From NCBI GenBank assembly GCA_035325995.1, contig DAOKYU010000001.1, positions 346,681 through 410,680 on the forward strand: DNA of 64,000 nucleotides. Reading direction: 5' to 3'. The notes below the pieces were generated by a model. That model was not told the DNA's origin. It did not search any database and saw only the letters and a list, made by a program, of their open reading frames with translations. This stretch comes from Thermodesulfobacteriota bacterium. Lineage in GTDB: Bacteria > Desulfobacterota_D > UBA1144 > Nemesobacterales > UBA2774. Positions within the stretch are counted from its first letter, which is position 1. Each line of letters opens with the position of its first letter. This document shows positions 24,257-32,801 of the stretch, one piece after another. The position numbers and the translations under genes are program-made.

Positions 24257-24619
24257 ATGAGAAGGGTGCTACTGCTGATAGCTTTTGTTTCCGCTTCTCA
24301 CTTTGCTGTTATAGATTCAGCGGAGGCGGGGGACGCGGAGAACGTGGTTTATCTTCTCAATACGCAGTACGGGCGCGTTTGCAAGGCGGAGCTGACGGGG
24401 TTTTTCACCAGAACTTTAAAGATCGACTGGACGTCTAATACCGCGAAGATAAACGCGATCAAGGTATTGGCCGAGATCGGGAGCGTGAAGGAGATTCTTT
24501 ACAGGGACGGCGTACGCTATTTACAGTTCCCCAACGATTCGGGCACGTATAACGTTATAGACTGGAAAACCGGGGAGAAGAAGTCGATAAGCGACAGGAC
24601 TCCTTATTATTTTCCTTAG
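24257..24619 (+). CDS. Exported hypothetical protein (120 aa)
   Basis: The product has a signal peptide (MRRVLLLIAFVSASHFAVIDSAEA, cleavage near AEAG) and a mature domain of about 96 residues with one cysteine (RVCKAEL). A TLKIDWTSNTAKINAIKVLAEIG stretch and a beta-rich YLQFPNDSGTYNVIDWKTGEKK end follow. I recognise no family. The GAAGGAGGGG ribosome-binding site is good and the gene stands alone, so it is probably real and periplasmic. Confidence 0.7.
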   Translation: MRRVLLLIAFVSASHFAVIDSAEAGDAENVVYLLNTQYGRVCKAELTGFFTRTLKIDWTSNTAKINAIKVLAEIGSVKEILYRDGVRYLQFPNDSGTYNVIDWKTGEKKSISDRTPYYFP

Positions 24620-24817
24620 TCGAGTGAAGAACGATGCACGGCTCTCGTACAAAGCTTACGTTTTATCAAGATTCTTCTGAGCGGTATCCGTATCGTTGGG
24701 AGAAATCAACGAGGTGAGTAGTCCCGCAGTTCCCGCTGCGCTGCCGTCTTTAAATAATTTTGACCGTTTAGCTGGAAAGCAGGAAATGATTGCGGCAATG
24801 AGGGAGTTAGGGAACGG

Positions 24818-24889
24818 AGCCGACGAGAGGATTTGAACCTCCGACCTGCTCATTACGAGTGAGCTGCTCTACCACTGAGCTACGTCGGC
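24818..24889 (-). tRNA. tRNA-Thr (anticodon CGT)
   Basis: The minus strand folds as a 72-nt cloverleaf. The acceptor stem is GCCGACG/CGTCGGC and the D arm is GCTC-AGTGGTA-GAGC. The anticodon stem GCTCA/TGAGC carries the loop CTCGTAA (anticodon CGT, reading ACG). The T arm is GGAGG-TTCAAAT-CCTCT, with discriminator U. The 3' CCA is not encoded. Confidence 0.95.
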
Positions 24890-24906
24890 TTCAATCGAGG
24901 GAAAGT

Positions 24907-24934
24907 ATAATATACGAACTTACGGATTTTTCAA
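24907..24934 (-). promoter_or_regulatory. Sigma-70-type promoter for tRNA-Thr
   Basis: TTGAAA (24929-24934) and TATTAT (24907-24912) on the minus strand are separated by 16 bp. Transcription would start about 10 nt before the mature tRNA 5' end. Confidence 0.65.
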
Positions 24935-24951
24935 AGCCCGGAGCGAATTTT

Positions 24952-25605
24952 TTACTGCGCCCGACATTGCCATTTATAGCTGTAGGAAATGTCGTACATA
25001 TTGTTGTTTTTGTCCCTCGCGTGTCCGCAGACGACGTCCGCGTCGAGAGCGAGCTTGCCGTTCGTGTTCACGATGAAAAATTCATACTGGGGGCTGCACT
25101 GGCCGCTGCACCTTTCGTACATATTCTGCCCGTCGGGCCCTTTACCCCTCGAAAAATCGGAGAACCAGCTTTGTACCTGGGGCATGGAGCTGAAGTCCTT
25201 GTTGTACTCGAAGGGCGCCTTTTCGGTCTGCTCCAGGAGCTTCTGGCACATGTTGTAATCGGAATAATCAGTCAGGAATTTCTGCGGCACGGCGCGGAAT
25301 ACGATGACCGGCTTTTCCGGAAGCGTGCATCCGGCGGGGCAGAGGCCTCCGGGCTTTTCGGCCGACGCCAGGCCGCTGTCGGCCTTTTCGAGGATAGCGC
25401 CGGATTCGTACCTTATAGATCCGGGCTTGTTCCTCTCGTTAGCGAAAAAGGACGCGGTCGCCTGGGTCGATTCCATCTTGACCGTCTTTACGGCCGAAGA
25501 GCACTTGTCGGATTCCTCGCCGAACGCAAGCCCTGCCTGGATTAAAAATACCAGCAGTATGATTCCGTATAAAGAGGCGCCGGAGGCCTGAAATTTTGGT
25601 GTCAT
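24952..25605 (-). CDS. Exported cysteine-containing hypothetical protein (217 aa)
   Basis: An N-terminal hydrophobic stretch (GIILLVFLIQAGLAFGEES) marks a signal peptide with cleavage near AFGEE. The mature protein contains about nine cysteines (SDKCSSA, GGLCPAGCTLP, YNMCQKLL, YERCSGQCSP, VVCGHARD, WQCRAQ), consistent with several disulfides. The C-terminus has YEFFIVNTNGKLALDADVVCG. I recognise no family. Its stop lies close to the tRNA promoter, and it follows the PP-loop gene by a 119-bp gap on the same strand. Confidence 0.65.
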   Translation of the reverse strand: MTPKFQASGASLYGIILLVFLIQAGLAFGEESDKCSSAVKTVKMESTQATASFFANERNKPGSIRYESGAILEKADSGLASAEKPGGLCPAGCTLPEKPVIVFRAVPQKFLTDYSDYNMCQKLLEQTEKAPFEYNKDFSSMPQVQSWFSDFSRGKGPDGQNMYERCSGQCSPQYEFFIVNTNGKLALDADVVCGHARDKNNNMYDISYSYKWQCRAQ

Positions 25606-25724
25606 GTTTTCTCCCTTTAGCTGTGAGATTGCCGGGCCGATAAATGCGCGGCTTTCGGTCCAATAATACCTGAAATAATATAGCTAAAAGGGATTTTTTA
25701 CAGGGGGCGAGGCGATAAAGCGGG

Positions 25725-26900
25725 CTAGCTGGCCCGAGTTCTTTTTATTGCGTCGCTCAGTTTTATTCTCGCAAACCTGAGCGTCTGGAGTATGCGGCTT
25801 CTTACGTATGCGTACGAGAGATTGGCGACGATGTCCCATCTCTTCTTTTGCCGGGCGTAGCCCATAATCTCGTGTGCGAATGAAAAATCGCTCCTGTTCC
25901 AGTATCTGCAGTTTCGTACGAGGCCGGCGGTCAGGGGGCCCGGAAATGCCGAGTAGCGTTCCAGGACCCCGATCATGTCGAGGGTCATCATAGTGCGGAG
26001 GCACTTCTCGCATTTGCAGCAGTTGATACGGGTGCCGTCGCCGAAGGCGCAGACCCTCAGTTTGTCCCGGATTTCTTCCCAATGGGCTATCGCCTCCGTT
26101 TTTTCAGTCCTTGTGTAGCCGCTGCCGTGATGCAGGACCTGCGTCGCTTCCGTAGAAAGGAGGTAGTCGATTCCCGGATCGGACCCCCAGGGCATGAGAC
26201 TCGTAAAGCTGTGTGACGAGGGGACGTGGAACATGGCGGCCCGCCGCCCCGCTGCGTGCGCCGCGCCGATCAGGGCCGAGCCGTGGAATAGCCCCCAGTT
26301 ACGCTCCATGCCGAATTGCCGGCAGTTCGTTCTGCAGGTTATCAGCTTTATACCGAGCCGGCCGCACATGGTCGAGTAGGCGTCTCTCAGGAGCGTAAAG
26401 GATTCGGTGTCTTCCAGCTTTATGTCGAAGCCGTGTACGAATAGAAGGTGCGATATCTGTACGGATTCCGGAAGCCCGTTTCCCGGCAGAAAAGACTTTA
26501 AGGTGAAAAAGGAATCCAATCCGCCGGAGAAGGCCGACATCACGATATCCGGGCCGTTCTCAGCGCCCGCGGGGACGAGGGATTCGCACTCTATACGGAC
26601 CGGTTCGAACCTCCAGACAGGCCATATGCAAAAGGCCGTTTGATATTCGTTGATCCCGATAAGGAACCGCGGGGAGACTTTCCCTCTCACCTCTATTACC
26701 TTCTCGCCGCGCCGCATGGCCACGAGCAGCATCGTGGAAAGGAAGGCGTCGGCCCTGTCTGTAACGAGATCGCCGCAGTCCTCGGGAAACTCGAACCAGA
26801 GCCTTTCCGGCATGCCCGGGACGGTGGGGTCGAATTCTATCCCGGCAGATACTGTAAGCTTCCCGTCTTTAGAAGATATCTCCGGATGATGGATTATCAT
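25725..26900 (-). CDS. PP-loop (adenine-nucleotide alpha-hydrolase-like) protein with C-terminal Cys cluster
   Basis: The 391-residue protein has an N-terminal beta-rich domain (about 1-110). An ATP-pyrophosphatase-type core with SGGLDS at 125-130 follows, then LLFVHGFDI and a Cys cluster NCCKCEKC (293-300) that could bind zinc. PP-loop enzymes adenylate a substrate, as in NMN-, QueC- or asparagine-synthetase-like chemistry. QueC also joins a PP-loop to a Cys zinc site, but this protein is longer and no queuosine genes are near. It overlaps the double-GT2 gene by ATGA and is last in a five-gene coupled operon. The substrate is unknown, perhaps a glycan or peptide modification. Confidence 0.75.
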   Translation of the reverse strand: MIIHHPEISSKDGKLTVSAGIEFDPTVPGMPERLWFEFPEDCGDLVTDRADAFLSTMLLVAMRRGEKVIEVRGKVSPRFLIGINEYQTAFCIWPVWRFEPVRIECESLVPAGAENGPDIVMSAFSGGLDSFFTLKSFLPGNGLPESVQISHLLFVHGFDIKLEDTESFTLLRDAYSTMCGRLGIKLITCRTNCRQFGMERNWGLFHGSALIGAAHAAGRRAAMFHVPSSHSFTSLMPWGSDPGIDYLLSTEATQVLHHGSGYTRTEKTEAIAHWEEIRDKLRVCAFGDGTRINCCKCEKCLRTMMTLDMIGVLERYSAFPGPLTAGLVRNCRYWNRSDFSFAHEIMGYARQKKRWDIVANLSYAYVRSRILQTLRFARIKLSDAIKRTRAS

Positions 26901-28408
26901 TTTACGAGCCGCACCCTAGAAAGCGAATCGTTAATCATCTGCCTTCTTTCAATGGCCGATTTTCTCGCGAAGGTTTTCTTTTCGTGCCTCGATATATAAT
27001 CAGCTTCCTCCCCGGTTTCCTTGTGGTTAATCCTGTAATGGTAAAGCACGTAAGGTATGCGTAAAATGTCGTATTTCTCGGATACTTTCAGAACCAGGTC
27101 GTAATCCTCGGCATAACTCCCGAGGTTTATCTCGTCGAATCCTCCCATCTCGTCGAGGACGCTACGCCTCCATATGCGTGCGGCGCCGACTCCTTCCGTT
27201 CTGAGGATGTTATTCCTGTCGTATTCCTGGTGTTTTACGACGCCGTATTCTTCCAGCACATCGTCGTCGGGCCCTATCCAGTCGTAATATGAAACGCCGA
27301 GGGCGAATCCCGGGTTGGATTCCATGTAGTCATACATTATAGAGAGCGCGTCGGAGGTGTAAAGATCGTCCGAGTCGAGCTGGCAAACGTACTTTCCCCT
27401 CGCGTATTTTATTCCCGCATTCAGCGCGGCGGCAGTGTTGCGCGCGGCCTCGCTCCTGAGGATGGTTACGCGCCCCGCGCCGATATATCTCGACGCAGCT
27501 TCGAAGCTCCCGTCCGTCGAGCCGTTGTCCACTATTATAATCTCGTACCCTTTCCACTCGCTCTTTAAAACGCTCTCTATGGTTCGTCCTACGTACTTCT
27601 CACGGTTATAGAGGGGAATGACGACGCTTATATCCGGCCCGCCGGGGTTCTTCGATTCGCTTTCGGGCGCGCGGGCGGGCGGACCGAAGAGAAATGCCCC
27701 GCGTCTTTTAAGCGAGGCGAAGCAGGCTTCTCTGAACTCGGCTTCCTTTTCCGGGCTATAGTCCGTATACGACTCGCGGGGCAGTGCGGGGTCGTGGTTA
27801 TTGGCATCGTCCCCGCTGTGGAGGACTTTGTAGATGACATCGTCTAGCGCCGCGATATCGTATTTCTCGAAAATTCTCATCCTGAGCTCGTAATCGAAAG
27901 CGTATTTAAGGGACGTGTCGTAATTGCCGACGGTGTCGAAGACTTCTCTTTTTATAGCCCGCACAGGGCCGAGCCTGGACGATTCGGAGAAGTCGTAATT
28001 GTCTGTCCCGGTTTGTATGAAGACTTCTCCGTCTTCCCCCTTTTGTTCTATATAGTTTCCGTAGACAAGTCCGACGGAGGGTGAGGAGTAGAGCTTCTCG
28101 ATACACGCGGCGACGAATCCCGGAGGGAGCGTTACTGCCTGCGTTACGAGGAATACGACGTCGCATCCCGAGAGGGATATGCCCCGGTTAAGCGCCGCCC
28201 CGGCTCCTTCCGAAGCGATGTCGGAATAGACGGCGGTGACGGGGACGCGGCTGCGCTCGATGATTCCGGCAGCGGTTTCTCTCCATGCGCCGTCGACGAT
28301 ACAGACAATGCCTCCGGGTTCTCCCGTCTGCCCTGTGATGCCGCCGAGGGTTTCGCCGAGCCTGTCGGGTTTTCCCGCTACGAGTATTACGAAGCCTGTT
28401 TTAATCAT
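26897..28408 (-). CDS. Two-domain GT2 glycosyltransferase
   Basis: The 503-residue protein holds two GT2-like domains. The N-terminal one (about 1-230) has TGFVILVAGKPDRLGETLGGI and GAGAALNRGI, but VFLVTQAVTLPPGFV at the DxD position, so it may be inactive or metal-independent. The C-terminal one (about 255-503) has the full set: ISVVIPLYNREKYVGRTIES, IIVDNGSTDGS, and QLDSDDLYTSDAL. It overlaps its neighbours at both ends (8 bp upstream, 4 bp downstream), which implies translational coupling. The acceptor is unknown. Confidence 0.85.
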   Translation of the reverse strand: MIKTGFVILVAGKPDRLGETLGGITGQTGEPGGIVCIVDGAWRETAAGIIERSRVPVTAVYSDIASEGAGAALNRGISLSGCDVVFLVTQAVTLPPGFVAACIEKLYSSPSVGLVYGNYIEQKGEDGEVFIQTGTDNYDFSESSRLGPVRAIKREVFDTVGNYDTSLKYAFDYELRMRIFEKYDIAALDDVIYKVLHSGDDANNHDPALPRESYTDYSPEKEAEFREACFASLKRRGAFLFGPPARAPESESKNPGGPDISVVIPLYNREKYVGRTIESVLKSEWKGYEIIIVDNGSTDGSFEAASRYIGAGRVTILRSEAARNTAAALNAGIKYARGKYVCQLDSDDLYTSDALSIMYDYMESNPGFALGVSYYDWIGPDDDVLEEYGVVKHQEYDRNNILRTEGVGAARIWRRSVLDEMGGFDEINLGSYAEDYDLVLKVSEKYDILRIPYVLYHYRINHKETGEEADYISRHEKKTFARKSAIERRQMINDSLSRVRLVK

Positions 28409-29777
28409 GTGACTCTTGCCTCGGAGATAGAAACTCGCGCAGCGTTTCCGTAAGCGTCTGCGAGAGGACCTTTAAATTGACGAAACGTTCGTATTCGTCC
28501 CGCGGTATGCCTCGCCCCTCGTTCGGGCCGTCATACGAAGCTCCGCCCCCGGGGGCGGATGTCTTCAGCTCCCGGATGATTCTCCCCGCCTTGCCGCGAA
28601 AAGATTCGTACATCTCCGCCGATTGCCAGGTCCTGGGAGACCTTAACTGGGGAAGTATGGAATAGGCGTCGAGCAGGAGCGCCTCGGGGTCGCGTGCTCC
28701 CACGAGCGCGAGAGGCTCGCCGCTTAAAAGATCGACGGCGGCCCGGTCTGAAAAATTGAGAAAAAACTGCCGGAATTTATCTATAGACATGACCCTGAGG
28801 CCGGAATCCCCGATTCTTTTATAGTGTTCGACGATGGCCGCTGTGAGCCCGTTATCAGCGGGATCGAAGAGGAATATATCAGCTTTGTCGGCGTTTGTGT
28901 ATACGACCGCGGCGCTGTCTTTCCGCCGCTGCCGAATAGCGGCCACGACATCCGTAATCCCGGCGGGCGGGGCCGGTATCTCGCCGGCCGCCGAAGCCTC
29001 GCCGGAAGAATCTCCGTCCGCATTTGTCCCTCTCTGGCAGACCGCCCCTGCCGCGACGTCGAAAAGATGAAGCAGGATAGCCAGCATTTCTATGTACTTC
29101 GATTCGTCGTCCGATCTTTTTAAAAGCTCCCATGATTCGCGGGCGCGGTCTCCAAGGCCTGAATATCCCCGTGGCACGTTACCGCTTCCCGCCTCCTTCA
29201 TCGCATTGTCCAAAGCAGTCATCGTCCTTTCGGCGATACGTTTCGTTAACTCTCGTTCGAGCGGGCTCCCGGAGGGGTTAAGGGTGCTGTCCTGAAGGTT
29301 TATTATCTTCCAGTAGGCCTTGTAAAGATGGTGAAGGATTTTTACCCTATCGCTTATTGTATTATCCGGCGCTATTTCGCGATCCCTGAAAAGCACCCTC
29401 GGCCTGCCGGCCTTCTTCCCGAGAAAGAGGTCGCCCAGGAGGGCCCATTCGGCCAAGGAATAGGCGACCACGTGAACCCCGATTTTGTCCTTTCCGAAGG
29501 GGGGCATCCTGTATCTCGTTTTGCGCTCGAGCCCGGTCATTAGCCCGTACTCTTCGCGTGCGTCGAGGTCGTCTATGGTTATGACGCAGTCGATGTCGCT
29601 CAGGCCCGGGACTATGTCGCCCTCGGCCATGCTGCCGGCTACGTATGCCGAGCGTATTTCGGGAAAGCCCTTGAACGTATGGGTGAGCAGCCGCTCGCAG
29701 AGAAAGTAGAGGGATTTGCCTACCGGGCCCAGGGCCGGGTGGCTGGATATTTTGTAGACGGTTTCTTTAAGGTTCAT
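28401..29777 (-). CDS. Pol-beta-superfamily nucleotidyltransferase domain protein
   Basis: This 458-residue protein begins with a short helical lead. A nucleotidyltransferase core follows: GSMAEGD (48-54) and SDID (60-63), the GS...DxD pattern of the Pol-beta fold. A long helical C-terminal region (about 150-458) has no recognised domain; it includes a low-complexity segment near 255-275. Such enzymes attach nucleotides to small molecules, proteins or RNA. It has no antitoxin partner, so it is not a simple MNT-type toxin. The start overlaps the upstream GT2 stop (TAATG), placing it in the coupled operon. Confidence 0.75.
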   Translation of the reverse strand: MNLKETVYKISSHPALGPVGKSLYFLCERLLTHTFKGFPEIRSAYVAGSMAEGDIVPGLSDIDCVITIDDLDAREEYGLMTGLERKTRYRMPPFGKDKIGVHVVAYSLAEWALLGDLFLGKKAGRPRVLFRDREIAPDNTISDRVKILHHLYKAYWKIINLQDSTLNPSGSPLERELTKRIAERTMTALDNAMKEAGSGNVPRGYSGLGDRARESWELLKRSDDESKYIEMLAILLHLFDVAAGAVCQRGTNADGDSSGEASAAGEIPAPPAGITDVVAAIRQRRKDSAAVVYTNADKADIFLFDPADNGLTAAIVEHYKRIGDSGLRVMSIDKFRQFFLNFSDRAAVDLLSGEPLALVGARDPEALLLDAYSILPQLRSPRTWQSAEMYESFRGKAGRIIRELKTSAPGGGASYDGPNEGRGIPRDEYERFVNLKVLSQTLTETLREFLSPRQESHD

Positions 29778-30778
29778 TATTCGGGGTTCAGGCTCGTTTT
29801 GCGCTGCTCGTCCGGGGCTCCCTGACCCGGCCGCTCCGCCTGCGCCGCGACGACGCCTTCCGAAGGGGCCGCTCTTTTCGATTCAGAGTAATAACCCCGG
29901 AAGTAGAATGACAGGAAGAGGAGCGTCAGAGGGGTCAGGAGTATAAACTCCGTCTTTCTCCCGAGCTTGAAAGAGAGACGGAGCCACGATATGTATCTTT
30001 CCGATACTGATTTAACGACCCACGATAAAGAGGGCTCTGTCATCCGGTTTCCGTCCCTGTCTTTCAAGACCCTGTAGAAGCTCGCGCCGTAGCGGGTTCT
30101 TTGCTCGAGATAGCCGGAGAGGTCTTTTTCTTCCCAGTGTTTAATGTATTTATCGACGAAGAAATATACGGGTATCCCCTCGGCGGCCATTCTCATCCCG
30201 AGATCGCCGTCCTCGCCCGTGAGGAGCTTTTCGTTAAACCATCCGGTGATGTCGAACATCTCCTTCCTGAACACCGCCGCCCGCGATGGGGGGAGGCCGA
30301 AGCTCTCGAGGACGCTGCTCCGAAAATCTTTACTGCTGAATCTCTGAAGGAGGGTCATCTGGTAGTAGAGCCTCTGGGCGTACCTGAAAATGCTCGGGCC
30401 CGTGGGGAGTATGTTGTGGGTAATGATCCAGGCGTCCGGGTTCGCGGCCAGGAATTCCGTCGTGTCTTTTATGTAATCCGGGGGAAGTATGTAGTCGTCG
30501 GCGATGAAGGCTATGAGACCGCCCCGGGCATGAGCGCCGCCGTGGTTCCTGGCCGAGGCCACGCCGCCCCTCGGTTTGAGGAGATATTCGATATCGAGCC
30601 TGCCACGGAATCCGTCGATTACGCTCTTGTTGTCGGACGTCGAGCCGTCGTCGACGACCAGGACCTCGAAGGAAGCCCCTCCCTTATCCATGCAGGCTAT
30701 CGATTCCAGGCAGCGTTTGAGGGGGGCAGGGCGGTTATACGTAAGCACGATGAGCGAGACGTCTACTTTCGGGTTCAT
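29777..30778 (-). CDS. Glycosyltransferase family 2
   Basis: The 333-residue GT2 enzyme shows VSLIVLTYNRPAPLKRCLES, VLVVDDGSTSDNKS, and VASARNHGG. The metal-binding region is IAFIADDYILPPDY, and the acceptor-side EDGDLGMRMAAEG is present. A C-terminal hydrophobic segment (FILLTPLTLLFLSFYF, about 275-292) suggests membrane anchoring. Its start overlaps the stop of the HprK-like gene (ATGA), and its stop overlaps the next start (TAATG). The sugar and acceptor are unknown. Confidence 0.9.
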   Translation of the reverse strand: MNPKVDVSLIVLTYNRPAPLKRCLESIACMDKGGASFEVLVVDDGSTSDNKSVIDGFRGRLDIEYLLKPRGGVASARNHGGAHARGGLIAFIADDYILPPDYIKDTTEFLAANPDAWIITHNILPTGPSIFRYAQRLYYQMTLLQRFSSKDFRSSVLESFGLPPSRAAVFRKEMFDITGWFNEKLLTGEDGDLGMRMAAEGIPVYFFVDKYIKHWEEKDLSGYLEQRTRYGASFYRVLKDRDGNRMTEPSLSWVVKSVSERYISWLRLSFKLGRKTEFILLTPLTLLFLSFYFRGYYSESKRAAPSEGVVAAQAERPGQGAPDEQRKTSLNPE

Positions 30779-31848
30779 GGCCGTGCCCCGGTTTCTCTCT
30801 TCCTTAAAAATTCTTCCAATATCTTTATATTCTCGGACTGATCCCTGCCGAGGAATATTCTATAGCTCTCGGCCGTCGCGGTCAGCTTGAGCGCCGTGTA
30901 AAGCCGCCTGATGAAGACGGGCACGCGGGAGAAAATCTCACCTGGCGAGCTGTTGAACACGAATTCCATGCCCTGGTAGAGCCCGAGCCCTATTACGGCC
31001 GCGCTCATGAGCGAATTCAGCGTGGCGAAGCGGGACATCTTTTCAATGTACGGGTTTCCGTTAATGAGACGTTTTGCCGTGAAGAGGATTTTTTTCTCGA
31101 GGAGCCGCCGCTCGAGCTTATTTCCCCAGTAGTCTATGTCGATGAAATACTTGCCGCCGAACTCCATGCGGTCGATATGGTAGACATATTCCGGAGGGAT
31201 GGAGCTTATCTTTTCCTCGTCGAGCGTCCCCATGCGGAGGGGCAGGGGGAGCACGCGGCCGCCGCCGTCGACGAGCGCCTCGTCGTCCGATATGAGCTTG
31301 AACACGCTCCTTTCAAGGACGGAAAACGCCATTGTCGATTTGCCGCCGCCCGACTGCGCAGAAAATATCACGGCCGTGTCGTTCAGTGAAAACGTGAGCG
31401 CGTGTATTCGGAGAATCCCTTTCTCGTCGCAGTATTGGCCGAGGAGCGACAGAACGAGGAGGTAGAACGCTTCCTGGAGAAAATTCGGGTCCGTGCCGTA
31501 AATCGTATAGATGCGGCCGCCCCCCTCCACGAGCACGACGCCCTTACCGAAGTAGTCTATGATCTTGGTGCCGCCTTTTGTGAACACGATGTTCCTCGGC
31601 GTCGAGAAGCTCGACTTAAGGCTCGGGAAGGAAGAGTAGGGCGGCTCTGATTCGATCGCCGTTACAGTTACCGCCGGACGGCCCGTCTCGACCTTGAAGA
31701 AATTAAACGGCCTGACCATCCCGCGCACGAGATCGGGAGAGCCCGATCTGCATTCGATTACGAGCCCGTGGATATTTATTACAGCGTAGGGGGAAGTGGC
31801 GCCCGCCTGTCTTGCAGGGGGTTCCGTGTTCGGGTTTTGTTTCGGCAT
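30775..31848 (-). CDS. HprK-related P-loop kinase-like protein
   Basis: The 357-residue protein has an N-terminal domain (about 20-145). A kinase core with Walker A SAQSGGGKS (163-171) follows, and then LISDDEALVDGG (185-196), which resembles the second catalytic loop of HPr kinase/phosphorylase. The family signature beyond the P-loop is diverged and no HPr gene is present, so its target is unlikely to be HPr. HprK-like proteins also appear in RiPP and glycan clusters, where they may phosphorylate a carrier or sugar. It is the first gene of the coupled operon, about 50 nt after the promoter at 31905. Confidence 0.75.
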   Translation of the reverse strand: MPKQNPNTEPPARQAGATSPYAVINIHGLVIECRSGSPDLVRGMVRPFNFFKVETGRPAVTVTAIESEPPYSSFPSLKSSFSTPRNIVFTKGGTKIIDYFGKGVVLVEGGGRIYTIYGTDPNFLQEAFYLLVLSLLGQYCDEKGILRIHALTFSLNDTAVIFSAQSGGGKSTMAFSVLERSVFKLISDDEALVDGGGRVLPLPLRMGTLDEEKISSIPPEYVYHIDRMEFGGKYFIDIDYWGNKLERRLLEKKILFTAKRLINGNPYIEKMSRFATLNSLMSAAVIGLGLYQGMEFVFNSSPGEIFSRVPVFIRRLYTALKLTATAESYRIFLGRDQSENIKILEEFLRKRETGARP

Positions 31849-32172
31849 CTCTTACAGCATCCGGCTAGGGGAAATCGCTAAAAGAAGCTGCGATCAATCG
31901 TGTGAGTATAGCATATGAGAGGTTTAAAACAATCGTCGTTCGAGAACCCGGAAAATCGCCGTTTGGAGACTCCGCCGGGCTCCCTCGCCGCCGTTCGGGC
32001 TGGTTTCCCCGCGAGCTTCGGGCGCTTCAGCGGTCGGGTTTCCCGTAGCTTTCGCGCCGTTTTTTCAGGATATCCCGCCGCCATGGTTAATTTCTTGTGT
32101 TGTCATTCAACATATGATAATTTGTACAGGGGAAGAGAGGACCTTCTTATTCGCCGTACTTAGAGAAGCCAA
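31849..32172. other. 324-bp divergent intergenic region between the kinase operon and minC
   Basis: It holds the minus-strand promoter at 31905-31932. Upstream of minC, a possible TTCTTG/TGATAA pair (about 32091-32120, 17-bp spacing) could start the min transcript. No gene is seen. Confidence 0.4.
31905..31932 (-). promoter_or_regulatory. Extended -10 promoter for the kinase/GT2/NTase/PP-loop operon
   Basis: On the minus strand the extended -10 TGCTATACT (TATACT at 31905-31910) has a weak -35 TTGTTT at 31927-31932, 16 bp upstream. Confidence 0.55.
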
Positions 32173-32790
32173 ATGGGAATAGTCGTTAAAGGCATGACTG
32201 TGCCGGCCTTACTTGTCAAGCTGGACGAAAGCCTGTCTGTCGAAGAGAATATTTCGCAGATAAAAGCCAAGCTCGGAAGTGATTTCTTCAAGGGGTCCCT
32301 CGCTGTAATAGATTACGAGAGTGCGAGACTCTCCGAAGGGGACATGAGGAAAATCGAGGAGGCCGTCCGGAGCACGAACACGAGGTTTGTCGGGTACAAG
32401 CCCTCGCTCAAGCTAGAGAAAAATCAAAAGGCGGAAGCGCCTCAGCCGCCGGCCGCGGGCGTCAGGACGCTCAAGCTCATAGACAAGAACATCCGGAGCG
32501 GCCAGAACGTCGAGCACGACGGCGATGTGCTCATAATCGGCGACGTGAATCCGGGCTCTTATATAACAGCCTCGGGGAATATCATAGTCATGGGCACGCT
32601 CCGCGGCATCGTGCATGCGGGAGCGGGAGGCGACGACGGCGCGATAGTCATAGCGCTCAAGCTCCGTGCACAGCAGCTCCGGATAGCCAAGTGGATTACG
32701 AGGTCGCCGGACGATTCCGAGGGGCCCGAGTATCCCGAGAAGGCGTACGTCAGGAACAACCAGATAATAATAGAAAAAATTCGTAGCTGA
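32173..32790 (+). CDS. minC: Septum site-determining protein MinC
   Basis: The 205-residue protein has the MinC N-domain (about 3-80). The C-terminal beta-helical domain begins at RSGQNVEHDGDVLIIGDVNPG and continues with GNIIVMGTLRGIVHAGAGG and LRAQQLRIAKW. MinC inhibits FtsZ polymerisation at the poles and is recruited to the membrane by MinD. It heads a tight minC-minD-minE cluster (11-bp and 3-bp gaps). The linker is short, which accounts for the modest length. Confidence 0.95.
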   Translation: MGIVVKGMTVPALLVKLDESLSVEENISQIKAKLGSDFFKGSLAVIDYESARLSEGDMRKIEEAVRSTNTRFVGYKPSLKLEKNQKAEAPQPPAAGVRTLKLIDKNIRSGQNVEHDGDVLIIGDVNPGSYITASGNIIVMGTLRGIVHAGAGGDDGAIVIALKLRAQQLRIAKWITRSPDDSEGPEYPEKAYVRNNQIIIEKIRS

Positions 32791-32801
32791 GGGGTAAGCA
32801 A

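Noticed and set aside
24656..24853. A small frame overlapping the tRNA (starts MSRSEVQILSSAP)
   Set aside because: This peptide is the usual false translation of a tRNA antisense region; the cloverleaf is intact.
28401..29777. MNT/HEPN-type toxin-antitoxin interpretation of the nucleotidyltransferase gene
   Set aside because: The protein is far longer than MNT antitoxins and there is no HEPN partner; it lies in a coupled biosynthetic-looking operon.
25725..31848. Lasso-peptide or other RiPP cluster, suggested by the HprK-like and nucleotidyltransferase genes
   Set aside because: No precursor peptide, asparagine-synthetase-like cyclase, transglutaminase-like protease or PqqD-type recognition protein is seen; glycosyltransferases dominate.
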